Shown: positions 25,037-32,231 of the stretch, piece after piece
How the letters are laid out: each line of letters starts with the position of its first letter
How positions within the stretch are numbered: the stretch's first letter is position 1
Assembly: GCF_023370115.1 (NCBI RefSeq)
Contig: NZ_CP097160.1
Location: 248,001-312,000, forward strand
Reading direction: 5' to 3'
Source: Gulosibacter sediminis
GTDB taxonomy: Bacteria; Actinomycetota; Actinomycetes; Actinomycetales; Microbacteriaceae
DNA length: 64,000 nucleotides
Program-made: the position numbers and the translations under genes
The notes under the pieces: model-generated
The model's database searches: none
What the model saw: only the letters and a program-made list of their open reading frames with translations
What the model was told of the DNA's origin: nothing

Positions 25037-25897
25037 GTGTTGAAGCGACCCTGGTCAAACAACCAGCTGAAGCGCGTCACTGCGGCTATTCGAGAGGGCC
25101 GCGAAGGTGACGTTGAACCCTCGTTTAGCGAGATCGCGGCCTGGTACGACTCACTCTTGAGTGAGTTGCAGAGCGACTTGTTGGCGTACCTGGAGGGTCA
25201 TTGGATTGGGCCGGAGATCTTGTTCTCCGCTCGGGTGAAGACGATCGACACCTTGCGCGACAAACTAAGGCGTTACCCCAATCAGCGACTCAACACAGTG
25301 CGCGACATCATTGGCCTCAGAGTCGAAGCGGACGTTCATCTCAGACATCAAGACGCACTCGTGGAGCTCGTCAAGGCATGCTTCGAGGGGAAAGCTGAAG
25401 AGATTAGGACCATCGATTACCGACAGGTCGATCAATTTGGCTACCGGGCAGTTCATCTTGAGTTGATCTTTGGCGAACCGGTCCATGCGCGTGCGGAAGT
25501 GCAAATCCGGACGGCACTTCAGGGTGTGTGGGCGAACATCTATGAGCGTATGGCGGAGATTTTCGGGCGCGAGATCCGGTACAACGAGGCGGGCGAGATC
25601 GTCGAAAAATGGTCCATCATCAGGAAGATCCGTAAGTACTCGACCGAAGCCATCGCGAGGATTGAATCTGACTGGACGGGTGCTGACGAGTGGGATGTGC
25701 GGCTGCGAACAGATCCCGCATTCACCGAGATCAAGCGGAAATCTCCGGAACTAGAGGCTACGATCAAGAGTCAACTAGCGCATATGAACGACGCTAGACA
25801 GTCGATTTTGGAAGACTGGGCGAAGGTCGAGAGTGACCTCTTGGAGAGCCTGCAACAGGCCGAACAGCGCAACAGCCAGGAAAACGGGGGTGGATAG
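25037..25897 (+). CDS. RelA/SpoT-domain protein (small alarmone-synthetase type)
   Basis: 286 residues, with a single RelA/SpoT nucleotidyltransferase domain at about 55-190. Visible motifs are KTIDTLRDKLRRYP (about 60), VRDIIGLRV (about 82), QVDQFGYRAVHLEL (about 131) and AEVQIRTALQGVWANIYE (about 151), the positions of the catalytic and substrate-binding residues of (p)ppGpp synthetases. There is no HD hydrolase domain and no TGS/ACT tail; instead a helical C-terminal part follows. It is followed with no gap (ATG directly after the stop) by a 74-residue protein. Short synthetases of this kind include housekeeping enzymes and toxSAS toxins paired with an antitoxin. G+C is below that of panC and lysS. 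Which of the two roles applies is open. Confidence 0.75.
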   Translation: MLKRPWSNNQLKRVTAAIREGREGDVEPSFSEIAAWYDSLLSELQSDLLAYLEGHWIGPEILFSARVKTIDTLRDKLRRYPNQRLNTVRDIIGLRVEADVHLRHQDALVELVKACFEGKAEEIRTIDYRQVDQFGYRAVHLELIFGEPVHARAEVQIRTALQGVWANIYERMAEIFGREIRYNEAGEIVEKWSIIRKIRKYSTEAIARIESDWTGADEWDVRLRTDPAFTEIKRKSPELEATIKSQLAHMNDARQSILEDWAKVESDLLESLQQAEQRNSQENGGG

Positions 25898-26122
25898 ATG
25901 TCGAGCTTCCTCATTGTCTATAGCCGCTCAAGCGGCGAGGTCCACCTGCGTCAGTTCGATGGCCCGAATGCTTCCCGCGAGGCGCTCGAGGAGCGGTTCC
26001 GTCTCGAGGCTGAGCGGCAGAGTCGCGACACTGAGATCGTCGTACTGAACAGTGACTCCGAGGCCTCCATCCGTCGTACCCATCGGCGCTACTTCCTGCG
26101 CGAACAAGCGCAAAGCGCCTAG
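25898..26122 (+). CDS. Small protein partnered with the RelA-domain protein
   Basis: 74 residues; the ATG follows the preceding stop immediately, so translation is coupled. The sequence starts with an apparent beta strand (SSFLIVYSRSSGEVHLRQF), has a charged helix (SREALEERFRLEAERQSRD), a second strand (TEIVVLNSDS) and ends with a basic helix (IRRTHRRYFLREQ). I do not recognise a named family. The size, coupling and position suit an antitoxin or regulator of the alarmone-synthetase-like neighbour, but this is inferred from arrangement only. Confidence 0.65.
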   Translation: MSSFLIVYSRSSGEVHLRQFDGPNASREALEERFRLEAERQSRDTEIVVLNSDSEASIRRTHRRYFLREQAQSA

Positions 26123-26148
26123 CTTCCACCTCTTTCAGCCGAGAACTT

Positions 26149-26221
26149 GGACGAACTCCGAGGAAACGCCGGTTTGAACGGGCTCAGCCCGTTCAAACCA
26201 GCAGAATCTCGGAGTTCGTCC
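26149..26221. repeat. 73-bp nested palindrome
   Basis: Outer arms 26149-26162 and 26208-26221 (GGACGAACTCCGAG and its complement) are perfect over 14 bases. Inner arms 26171-26184 and 26186-26199 (GGTTTGAACGGGCT and its complement) are perfect over 14 bases around one C. The 8-base spacers between outer and inner arms are unpaired. There is no T tract, so it is not an ordinary terminator; it looks like a mobile palindromic element or a protein-binding or cruciform site. It lies between the RelA-domain operon and panC. Confidence 0.9.
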
Positions 26222-26319
26222 GAGATCTGGAGCGAGACCGCCACCTCACGCATGGTTCGGGGCCGTTGCAGGCGCCCACGGGCGGCCCGCGCAGCGCGAT
26301 GCGGCGCCGCCGACCGCTC

Positions 26320-26325
26320 TAGACT
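26320..26325 (+). promoter_or_regulatory. -10 box (TAGACT) for leaderless panC transcript
   Basis: TAGACT ends 6 nt before GTG 26332. No ribosome binding site is present before this start, which agrees with a leaderless mRNA. Confidence 0.55.
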
Positions 26326-26331
26326 CGTCTG

Positions 26332-27180
26332 GTGACAGAAATCCTCGACCTCGCAGGGCTTCGCGCGCTGCGCCACGGCGTCGGCAGCCCCGATCTCGGC
26401 CGCGTCGCCCTCGTGCCGACTATGGGCGCCCTCCACGACGGGCACCTCGCGCTCATCAACCTCGCGCAGCAGCATGCCGACACCGTGATCGTCTCGATCT
26501 TCGTCAACCCGCTGCAGTTCGGCCCCAACGAAGACCTCGACCGCTACCCGCGCCCCTTCAACCACGACCTCGCGAAGCTCGAGGCCGCCGGCGTGCAGTA
26601 CGTCTTCCACCCGACGACAGAAGAGATGTACCCGAACTGGCCCGCGACGACGACCGTGTCGGCGGGGGAGGCCGGGCGCATTCTCGAGGGCGTCACCCGG
26701 CCCGGCCACTTCGACGGGGTGCTCACCGTCGTCGCGAAATTGTTCATCCTCGCCCATCCCGACCTCGCGGTCTTCGGCGAGAAGGATGCGCAGCAGCTCG
26801 CCCTCGTGCGCCGCATGGTGCGCGAACTCCATCTCCCACTCGAGATCGTCGCCCAGCCGATCGTGCGCGAAGCCGACGGCCTCGCCCTCTCGAGCCGCAA
26901 CGCGTTCCTCGAAGGCGACGACCGCACCCGCGCCCTCACGCTCTCGCGGGCGCTGCAGGCGGCCGAAGCCAGCGCATCCGCCGGGCCCGCCGCCGCGAAG
27001 CAGGCCGGCCTCGCCGTGTACGCCGACGAACCGCTGGCTAGCATGGACTACCTAGAGCTCGTTGACCCCGACACCTTCGCGCCGGTGGCCGACGACTACC
27101 GCGGCGAGGTGCTCGCACTCACCGCCGCGCGAGTCGGACCAACCCGACTCATCGACAACCGTTCTTTCCGCGTCGGCTGA
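26332..27180 (+). CDS. panC: Pantothenate synthetase (pantoate--beta-alanine ligase)
   Basis: Cytoplasmic enzyme that joins pantoate and beta-alanine with ATP hydrolysis to AMP, the last step of vitamin B5 synthesis. The 282-residue length is normal. The ATP-binding PTMGALHDGH is at residues 31-40, IFVNPLQFGPNEDLDRYPR at about 57, VVAKLF near 132, FGEKDAQQLALVRRMV at about 148, and the KMSKS-like LALSSRNAFL near 184. GTG 26332 starts the frame and is preceded by a -10 box only. lysS follows 51 bases downstream on the same strand, a conserved actinobacterial pairing. Confidence 0.96.
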   Translation: MTEILDLAGLRALRHGVGSPDLGRVALVPTMGALHDGHLALINLAQQHADTVIVSIFVNPLQFGPNEDLDRYPRPFNHDLAKLEAAGVQYVFHPTTEEMYPNWPATTTVSAGEAGRILEGVTRPGHFDGVLTVVAKLFILAHPDLAVFGEKDAQQLALVRRMVRELHLPLEIVAQPIVREADGLALSSRNAFLEGDDRTRALTLSRALQAAEASASAGPAAAKQAGLAVYADEPLASMDYLELVDPDTFAPVADDYRGEVLALTAARVGPTRLIDNRSFRVG

Positions 27181-27231
27181 CCGCCCGACGCATCCACCGC
27201 ATCCGCCCCGCCCGATCAGCAAGGAGCACGC

Positions 27232-28734
27232 ATGGCCGACAGCCAGGAGCACGAACTCACCGCCGAGGAATTCTCGGAGCAGACGCAGGTTCGCCTCGAC
27301 AAGCGCGCCCGCATGATCGAGGAGGGGCTCACGCCCTACCCGCTCGAGCTGCCGATCTCAGACACGATCGACAACATCGTCGCGAACAACCAGGGCCTCG
27401 AGGCCGACGTGCGCACCGGCGTGATCGCCGGCGTCGTTGGCCGCGTCATGCACATTCGCAACACGGGCAAGCTCGCGTTCGCGGCGGTGCAGTCGGGCGC
27501 CGGCGCGAAGATTCAGGCGATGCTGTCGCTCGCCGAGGTGGGCGAGGAGGCGCTCGCGCGCTGGAAGGAATTCGTCGACCTCGGCGACCTCGTGTTCGTG
27601 AAGGGCGAGGTCATCACGTCGCGCCGCGGCGAGCTGTCGATCATGGCGACCGAGTGGCAGATGGCGTCGAAGTCGCTGCGCCCGCTGCCGACGCTGCACC
27701 GCGAGCTCAACGAGGAAACCCGCGTGCGCCAGCGCTACCTCGACCTCATCACGCGCCCCGCCGCGCGCCAGATGGTCGAGACGCGTGCCGCGGTGAACGC
27801 GTCGCTGCGCTCGACGTTCGCGCACCACAAGTTCCTCGAGGTCGAGACGCCGATGCTGCAGGTCATGCACGGCGGCGCCGCGGCCCGCCCGTTCGTGACG
27901 CACTCGAACGCTTTCGACACCGAGCTGTTCCTGCGCATCGCGCCCGAGCTCTACCTCAAGCGCGCGCTCGTCGGTGGGCTCGAGCGAGTGTTCGAGATCA
28001 ACCGCAACTTCCGCAACGAGGGCGCCGACTCGACGCACTCGCCCGAGTTCGCGATGCTCGAGGCGTACATGTCGTTCGGCGACTACAACTCGATCGCCGA
28101 CGTGACGCAGGAGCTCATTCAGAACGCGGCGAAGGCCGTGTCGGAGGACGGCTCGGCCGTCGTCACCTGGGCCGACGGCACGAAGTTCGACCTCGGCGGC
28201 GAGTGGCCGCGCGTGTCGATGTACGAGTCGCTCAGCGAGAAGTCGGGCGTCACTGTCACCCCCGACACCACGGTCGATGAGCTCGTTGCGCTCGCCGAGC
28301 GCGAGGGCGTCGAGGTGAAGCTGCCGAACCACGGCAAGCTCGTCGAAGAGCTCTGGGAGCACTTCGTGAAGGGTGAGCTCGAGCGCCCGACGTTCGTCAT
28401 GGACTTCCCCGTCGAAACCTCGCCGCTCACCGCCGCGCACCGCTCGAAGCCCGGCGTGGTCGAGAAGTGGGACCTCTACGTGCGCGGCTTCGAGCTGGCC
28501 ACCGGCTACTCGGAGCTCATCGACCCCGTCGACCAGCGCAACCGCTTCGTCGAGCAGGCCCGCGAGGCCGCCCGCGGCGACGACGAGGCGATGCGCCTCG
28601 ACGAGGACTTCCTCGCCGCGCTCGAGTACGCGATGCCGCCGGCAGGTGGCATGGGCATGGGCATCGACCGCCTGCTCATGGCGCTCACCGGCCTCGGCAT
28701 TCGCGAGACGGTGCTGTTCCCGCTCGTGAAGTAG
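27232..28734 (+). CDS. lysS: Lysyl-tRNA synthetase, class II
   Basis: Charges tRNA-Lys with lysine. 500 residues: an OB-fold anticodon-binding domain at about 60-170 (GRVMHIRNTGKLAFAAVQ, RRGELSIMATEW) and a class II catalytic domain from about 185. Motif 2 is FRNEGADSTHSPEF near residue 260 and motif 3 is GMGIDRLLMALTG near 478. AAGGAG lies 6 nt upstream of ATG 27232. In many actinobacteria the next genes are lsr2 and clpC; here no lsr2 is seen and clpC comes 3.5 kb later. A hairpin lies just after the stop. Confidence 0.97.
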   Translation: MADSQEHELTAEEFSEQTQVRLDKRARMIEEGLTPYPLELPISDTIDNIVANNQGLEADVRTGVIAGVVGRVMHIRNTGKLAFAAVQSGAGAKIQAMLSLAEVGEEALARWKEFVDLGDLVFVKGEVITSRRGELSIMATEWQMASKSLRPLPTLHRELNEETRVRQRYLDLITRPAARQMVETRAAVNASLRSTFAHHKFLEVETPMLQVMHGGAAARPFVTHSNAFDTELFLRIAPELYLKRALVGGLERVFEINRNFRNEGADSTHSPEFAMLEAYMSFGDYNSIADVTQELIQNAAKAVSEDGSAVVTWADGTKFDLGGEWPRVSMYESLSEKSGVTVTPDTTVDELVALAEREGVEVKLPNHGKLVEELWEHFVKGELERPTFVMDFPVETSPLTAAHRSKPGVVEKWDLYVRGFELATGYSELIDPVDQRNRFVEQAREAARGDDEAMRLDEDFLAALEYAMPPAGGMGMGIDRLLMALTGLGIRETVLFPLVK

Positions 28735-28750
28735 GCGTCTGACCAGACGA

Positions 28751-28776
28751 TTCGTGCGGTTGCCCTTTCGCACGAA
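28751..28776. terminator. Possible bidirectional terminator hairpin between lysS and the FHA gene
   Basis: Arms TTCGTGCG (28751-28758) and CGCACGAA (28769-28776) pair perfectly around a 10-base loop, in the 52-base gap between two convergent genes. There is no strong T tract. Confidence 0.4.
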
Positions 28777-28786
28777 CCGCGTTCGC

Positions 28787-29407
28787 CTAGTGTTGCTCGC
28801 GCGGCGAACGCTCCTCGTCAACGACAGGTGGTGCCCCATCGTGGGTCGACCGCTCGGCGGCCCTTGCGGCTTCGTGCGCCGGACGATAGTCGGGCGGCGG
28901 CGCCTGCTGTGGCTGTTTCTCTCCCTCGCCCCCACCTCGGCCGCCGAACGGCCGGCCGTGGTCGGCGTACTCCGCGCGCTGGAAAACGAACCCGAGCTCG
29001 CGGATCTTGAAACCCGAGCCGTGACGCAAGCGCGCCCCTGTCGGGGCGTCGTCGGTGGGGGAAGCCTCACCCGCCGACGGGGTGGTCGTTTCGCCGATCG
29101 AGTCGAGTACGTACTCGTCGGTTTCGGTGTGCGTGATTCGCGCGTGGTGAGGCAACAGGCCCGGCAACTCAATGTCGTTGTCCGGCGCGGAACCGATCGT
29201 CGTCACTTCACGGGTGAGGGGGAACTCGGCCCCGCCACCCTCAACGCCCGTCATGACGAGGTGTGGATGCCCCGCGCCGTATGAGCTGTGGGTACCGTTG
29301 CCGGCTTCAGCATCTTCAGGCGGCGCCGGATGCGGTGGATGCGTGAATTGGTTATCCGCAAAATCGGGGTGTCGCTCGCGGTTCACGTGTCGGTCGGAGT
29401 TCTGCAT
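28787..29407 (-). CDS. FHA-like domain protein
   Basis: 206 residues from ATG 29407, which has GAGG 8 nt upstream; a GTG at 29416 is the alternative. Residues 50-135 resemble a forkhead-associated domain: LTREVTTIGSAPDNDIELPGLLPHHARIT contains the usual arginine-free but spaced SxxH-like loop (LLPHHARI), and GARLRHGSGFKIRELGFVFQR its final strands. FHA domains bind phosphothreonine. The flanks are disordered, rich in Pro, Gly, Glu and His (N-terminus HPPHPAPPEDAEAGNG; C-terminus GGRGGGEGEKQPQQAPPPD). No enzyme domain is attached. Convergent with lysS. The phosphopeptide-binding arginine is not clear, so binding is uncertain. Confidence 0.65.
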   Translation of the reverse strand: MQNSDRHVNRERHPDFADNQFTHPPHPAPPEDAEAGNGTHSSYGAGHPHLVMTGVEGGGAEFPLTREVTTIGSAPDNDIELPGLLPHHARITHTETDEYVLDSIGETTTPSAGEASPTDDAPTGARLRHGSGFKIRELGFVFQRAEYADHGRPFGGRGGGEGEKQPQQAPPPDYRPAHEAARAAERSTHDGAPPVVDEERSPREQH

Positions 29408-29499
29408 CGAAACCACCTCGGATCAATCTCGTGGGAGTCAGGTTGGCTGGGTCCAGTATCTGAATAGGGAAGGGGCGCTTGGCCTTACGCATCGCATGG

Positions 29500-30405
29500 T
29501 TAAGGCGAGGGCTGGCCGCCATTTACGTTCAACGTCTCGCCGATGACGAAGCTGGACTCGGGCGACGCGAGGAAGACGAATGCCGGGGCAACCTCGGTGG
29601 GTTGGCCGGCTCGCCCGAGAGGGGTGTTCTTACCGAACTCCGGGAGTTTTTCTTTCGGCTGGCCGTCGGAAACTTGAAGCACTGTCCACACCGGTCCAGG
29701 CGCGACGGCATTGACACGGATCCCTTTCGGTGCGAGTTGCTGCGAAAGGCCCTTTGAAAAGTTGTTGATCGCCGCCTTCGTCGCCGCATAGTCGAGCAGC
29801 GTCGGTGACGGCTTGTACGCCTGGATCGAAGTCGTGTTGATGATCGTTGAGCCCGGTTGCAGGTAAGGGACCGCTGCCTTGCACACGCGGTAGATCGCGT
29901 GGATGTTCGTCTCGAATGTGGTGGTCCACTGCTCGTCGGTGAGGTCGCCGAGCTCTTCGACGGCGATCTGCCGACCGGCGTTGTTGACGAGAATATCGAG
30001 CCCCCCAAGCTCAGCCATTGCCTGCTCGACCACGGTGGTGCAGAACTCTCGGTCGGTGAGGTCGCCAGGAATCAAGACTCCGCGGCGGGCACTGGACTCG
30101 ATGAATTCCTTGATTTCGAGCGCATCGACCTCCTCTTCTGGGAGGTATGAGAGAGCGACATCGGCGCCCTCGCGCGCGAACGCAATCGCCACGGCTGCGC
30201 CGATTCCCGAATCTGCGCCGGTGATGAGTGCCTTGCGGCCAGTGAGGCGACCCGTGCCGCGGTAGGAGTGTTCGCCGCGGTCGGCTTGTGGCGTGAGGTC
30301 TTGGTCGAGCCCCGGCTCAGGCTGATCTTGCACCGGCGGGCTGATTGACTCATATCGAGTTACCGGGTTCTGGAAGGTGAGCTGGTCGGTCTGTTGTGTA
30401 GCCAA
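29500..30405 (-). CDS. SDR-family oxidoreductase (YdaD/YhxD-like stress dehydrogenase)
   Basis: Classical short-chain dehydrogenase of 301 residues. A 45-residue N-terminal extension (QLTFQNPVTRYESISPP...GEHSYRGTGRL) precedes the Rossmann core, as in the general-stress protein 39 group. The NAD(P) motif is TGADSGIG, NNAG follows near residue 140, and the catalytic Ser and YAATK are in the segment INTTSIQAYKPSPTLLDYAATKAA. The end SSFVIGETLNVNGG is typical. The start is taken as TTG 30405, with GAGAGG 8 nt upstream; GTG 30414 is possible. The natural substrate of this group is unknown. It is divergent from the small membrane protein gene. Confidence 0.88.
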   Translation of the reverse strand: MATQQTDQLTFQNPVTRYESISPPVQDQPEPGLDQDLTPQADRGEHSYRGTGRLTGRKALITGADSGIGAAVAIAFAREGADVALSYLPEEEVDALEIKEFIESSARRGVLIPGDLTDREFCTTVVEQAMAELGGLDILVNNAGRQIAVEELGDLTDEQWTTTFETNIHAIYRVCKAAVPYLQPGSTIINTTSIQAYKPSPTLLDYAATKAAINNFSKGLSQQLAPKGIRVNAVAPGPVWTVLQVSDGQPKEKLPEFGKNTPLGRAGQPTEVAPAFVFLASPESSFVIGETLNVNGGQPSP

Positions 30406-30636
30406 GAGGGCCACCTCTCTCGTCAAGACGGCGCCGGAGTGCGCTCGCACTCTTCACCCGATCAGCCCTGCCTCGGAATGTGCCTCCAATGCTCCGCTGA
30501 TGCACAGGTGGCACACATGTGTCTGGATGCATCGGCGCCAGCTACGAGAGGCGTGCACCTCGCAGTCTCGGTCGATGCGCGCCGCCGCATTCGCGTCGTG
30601 TGCGGAGGCGTTGAAGAGCGGTATCATTGGTGCGTT

Positions 30637-30825
30637 ATGGACGCAGCTTGGTGGTGGAACGCGATTTGGTCGGTGATTCCGACGATCGTCATTGGCGCCA
30701 TGTTCGGGCTCATCATCTACGCAGCCCTCAACGCCGACCGCAAGGTGCGCCAGGAGCGCAAGAGCATCGAGGTCGAGGAGCGCGAGCGCTTCGAGGCCGA
30801 ACGCGCTCGCCGCGCCGAAAGCTAG
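30637..30825 (+). CDS. Small single-span membrane protein
   Basis: 62 residues: MDAAWWWNAIWSVIPTIVIG opens the only membrane helix (about residues 8-30, ending IIYAAL), followed by a highly charged cytoplasmic-type helix (KVRQERKSIEVEERERFEAERARR). No family recognised. A TATCAT -10-like box lies 9 nt upstream (30622-30627). The position between lysS and clpC and the Microbacteriaceae-like context suggest a conserved small protein, not a chance frame; codon bias is good. Confidence 0.6.
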   Translation: MDAAWWWNAIWSVIPTIVIGAMFGLIIYAALNADRKVRQERKSIEVEERERFEAERARRAES

Positions 30826-31008
30826 GCATCCCGCGCGGCTCGAGCCGCGCATCCCGCCGCGCGAGAGCACGCGACGGCAGCCACGGTGAGCGGACGTTCG
30901 GCGAAACACCAGGTGACACTCTGGTCGCGGTCGTACGCTGCTGAGGTCTCGCGGACGTCAACTTGTTCGCGAGATTTCACGTGACTGGCTGCCGGAGGAG
31001 GGATGCGC

Positions 31009-32109
31009 ATGCGCAGGTTCCTCATCGGTGTCGCCGCAGCGCTCGGGTCGGCTTTGACGCTGGCCAATCTCACGGGCTGCGCCGCCGCAGAAGAGCCGGG
31101 CACGCTGCAGAACAACAATCCACTCGGCAACTACGTGAACCAACTGCGCGAGCTGCCGGGCGTTGAATCGGCCACCCTCGGCATCACGGGGCAGCAGACC
31201 GACGTCTACGGGCTCAACGTGACGCTCACCGACGACATCACGACCGAAGAGCTCTCGACGGTCGGCTCAGAGGCCGCGAACTTCACGACCATTACCTCGG
31301 ATGCGGGGCTCACCGCATCCCAGCCGAAACTCAAGCGCGGCGAGTCGAGCTTCGAATACTTCGACAACCTCGACGGCGACGCGCTCACCGCGCAGCTTGC
31401 CTACTGGATGCACCTGCAGCTCGACGGCATCGACTCGGTCGCGATGAGCGGCTACACCGAGCGCATCTCGACGCTGCAGAGCGACCCGACCACGTCGCCG
31501 ACGCCCGACCCGCGCTACGTCGCGATCGAGCTACCCGCCGACGCCGACGCCGATGTGGCCGACTCGATCGTCGCGCAGCTGCGCCAAGTGACCGACCCCG
31601 GTGCCGAGTCGGGCCAGTGGGACCTCGTCGTGCCGAGCGCGCACTTCAAGGGCGAATTTCACGACGCGAAATTCCCGAGCGTTACCGAGTACGGCTACCT
31701 CTCGACGGTCGCATCGACGTTCATGCCGGTCGACGACCTCGCGAGCGCCGAGGTGTCGTACTACCCCGACCACGACGTGCCGCTGCAGATCGAGGTGGTC
31801 TCGTTCGACAGCGAGACCGACAACCTCACGGCCGAAGAGGCCGATGTCGCGTTCCAGCAGACCGCGATTTGGGAGCAGCTCGCGCCGCTCATGGAAGACC
31901 TCGCCGATCACGTGAACTATCAGGTTGAGGTGCTCGGCAACCCACTCAGCGACGGCGGCAACTTCAAGCTCGACTTCACGGTGTCGGACTGCGCGTTCAC
32001 CGGCGACTCGACGTGGCCCGAATCGTCGGCCGCACTCGGCGAAATCTGGCAGCACGCGATGAAGCATTCGAGCGCGAAGTGCTCGCCCGAGGTCGTACCC
32101 AGCCCCTAG
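31009..32109 (+). CDS. Putative lipoprotein of unknown function
   Basis: 366 residues from ATG 31009, which has AGGAG 8 nt upstream; ATG 31003 is too close to that site. The signal peptide RFLIGVAAALGSALTLANLTGC ends in a lipobox, so the mature protein is lipid-anchored outside. The rest is rich in acidic residues and has no motif I recognise; a repeated pattern of strand-rich blocks (GVESATLGITGQQTDVYGLNVTLTDD near the start and VAIELPADADADVADSIVAQL in the middle) suggests two similar alpha/beta subdomains. Two cysteines near the C-terminus (SDCAFTG, SAKCSPE) may form a disulfide. It lies directly upstream of clpC but has its own spacing. Confidence 0.65.
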   Translation: MRRFLIGVAAALGSALTLANLTGCAAAEEPGTLQNNNPLGNYVNQLRELPGVESATLGITGQQTDVYGLNVTLTDDITTEELSTVGSEAANFTTITSDAGLTASQPKLKRGESSFEYFDNLDGDALTAQLAYWMHLQLDGIDSVAMSGYTERISTLQSDPTTSPTPDPRYVAIELPADADADVADSIVAQLRQVTDPGAESGQWDLVVPSAHFKGEFHDAKFPSVTEYGYLSTVASTFMPVDDLASAEVSYYPDHDVPLQIEVVSFDSETDNLTAEEADVAFQQTAIWEQLAPLMEDLADHVNYQVEVLGNPLSDGGNFKLDFTVSDCAFTGDSTWPESSAALGEIWQHAMKHSSAKCSPEVVPSP

Positions 32110-32118
32110 CTGGGTGAG

Positions 32119-32136
32119 TGCACGCCGACGGCGAAC
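32119..32136 (+). promoter_or_regulatory. Candidate ClgR operator upstream of clpC
   Basis: Positions 32119-32136 fit every position of the published corynebacterial ClgR consensus WNNWCGCYNANRGCGWWS. The core CGCCGACGGCG is at 32123-32133. It lies about 10 bases upstream of the expected -35 region, suitable for an activator. ClgR is known to activate clp genes in actinobacteria. Confidence 0.6.
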
Positions 32137-32164
32137 AGGGGCGCGAAAGTCAGGAACCCCCGTT

Positions 32165-32170
32165 TAGTCT
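32165..32170 (+). promoter_or_regulatory. -10 box (TAGTCT) of clpC
   Basis: TAGTCT lies 62 nt upstream of the clpC start. No good -35 box is present 17-18 bases before it, as expected for an activator-dependent promoter. Confidence 0.4.
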
Positions 32171-32231
32171 CGTAGCAACTGGCACGGCTGTACCCGAATC
32201 GGCACAGCAACCAGCCCGAAGGAGACGCCTG

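Noticed and set aside
27358-29172. Long minus-strand open frame opposite lysS
   Set aside because: Shadow of lysS; Arg/His-rich translation without known domains.
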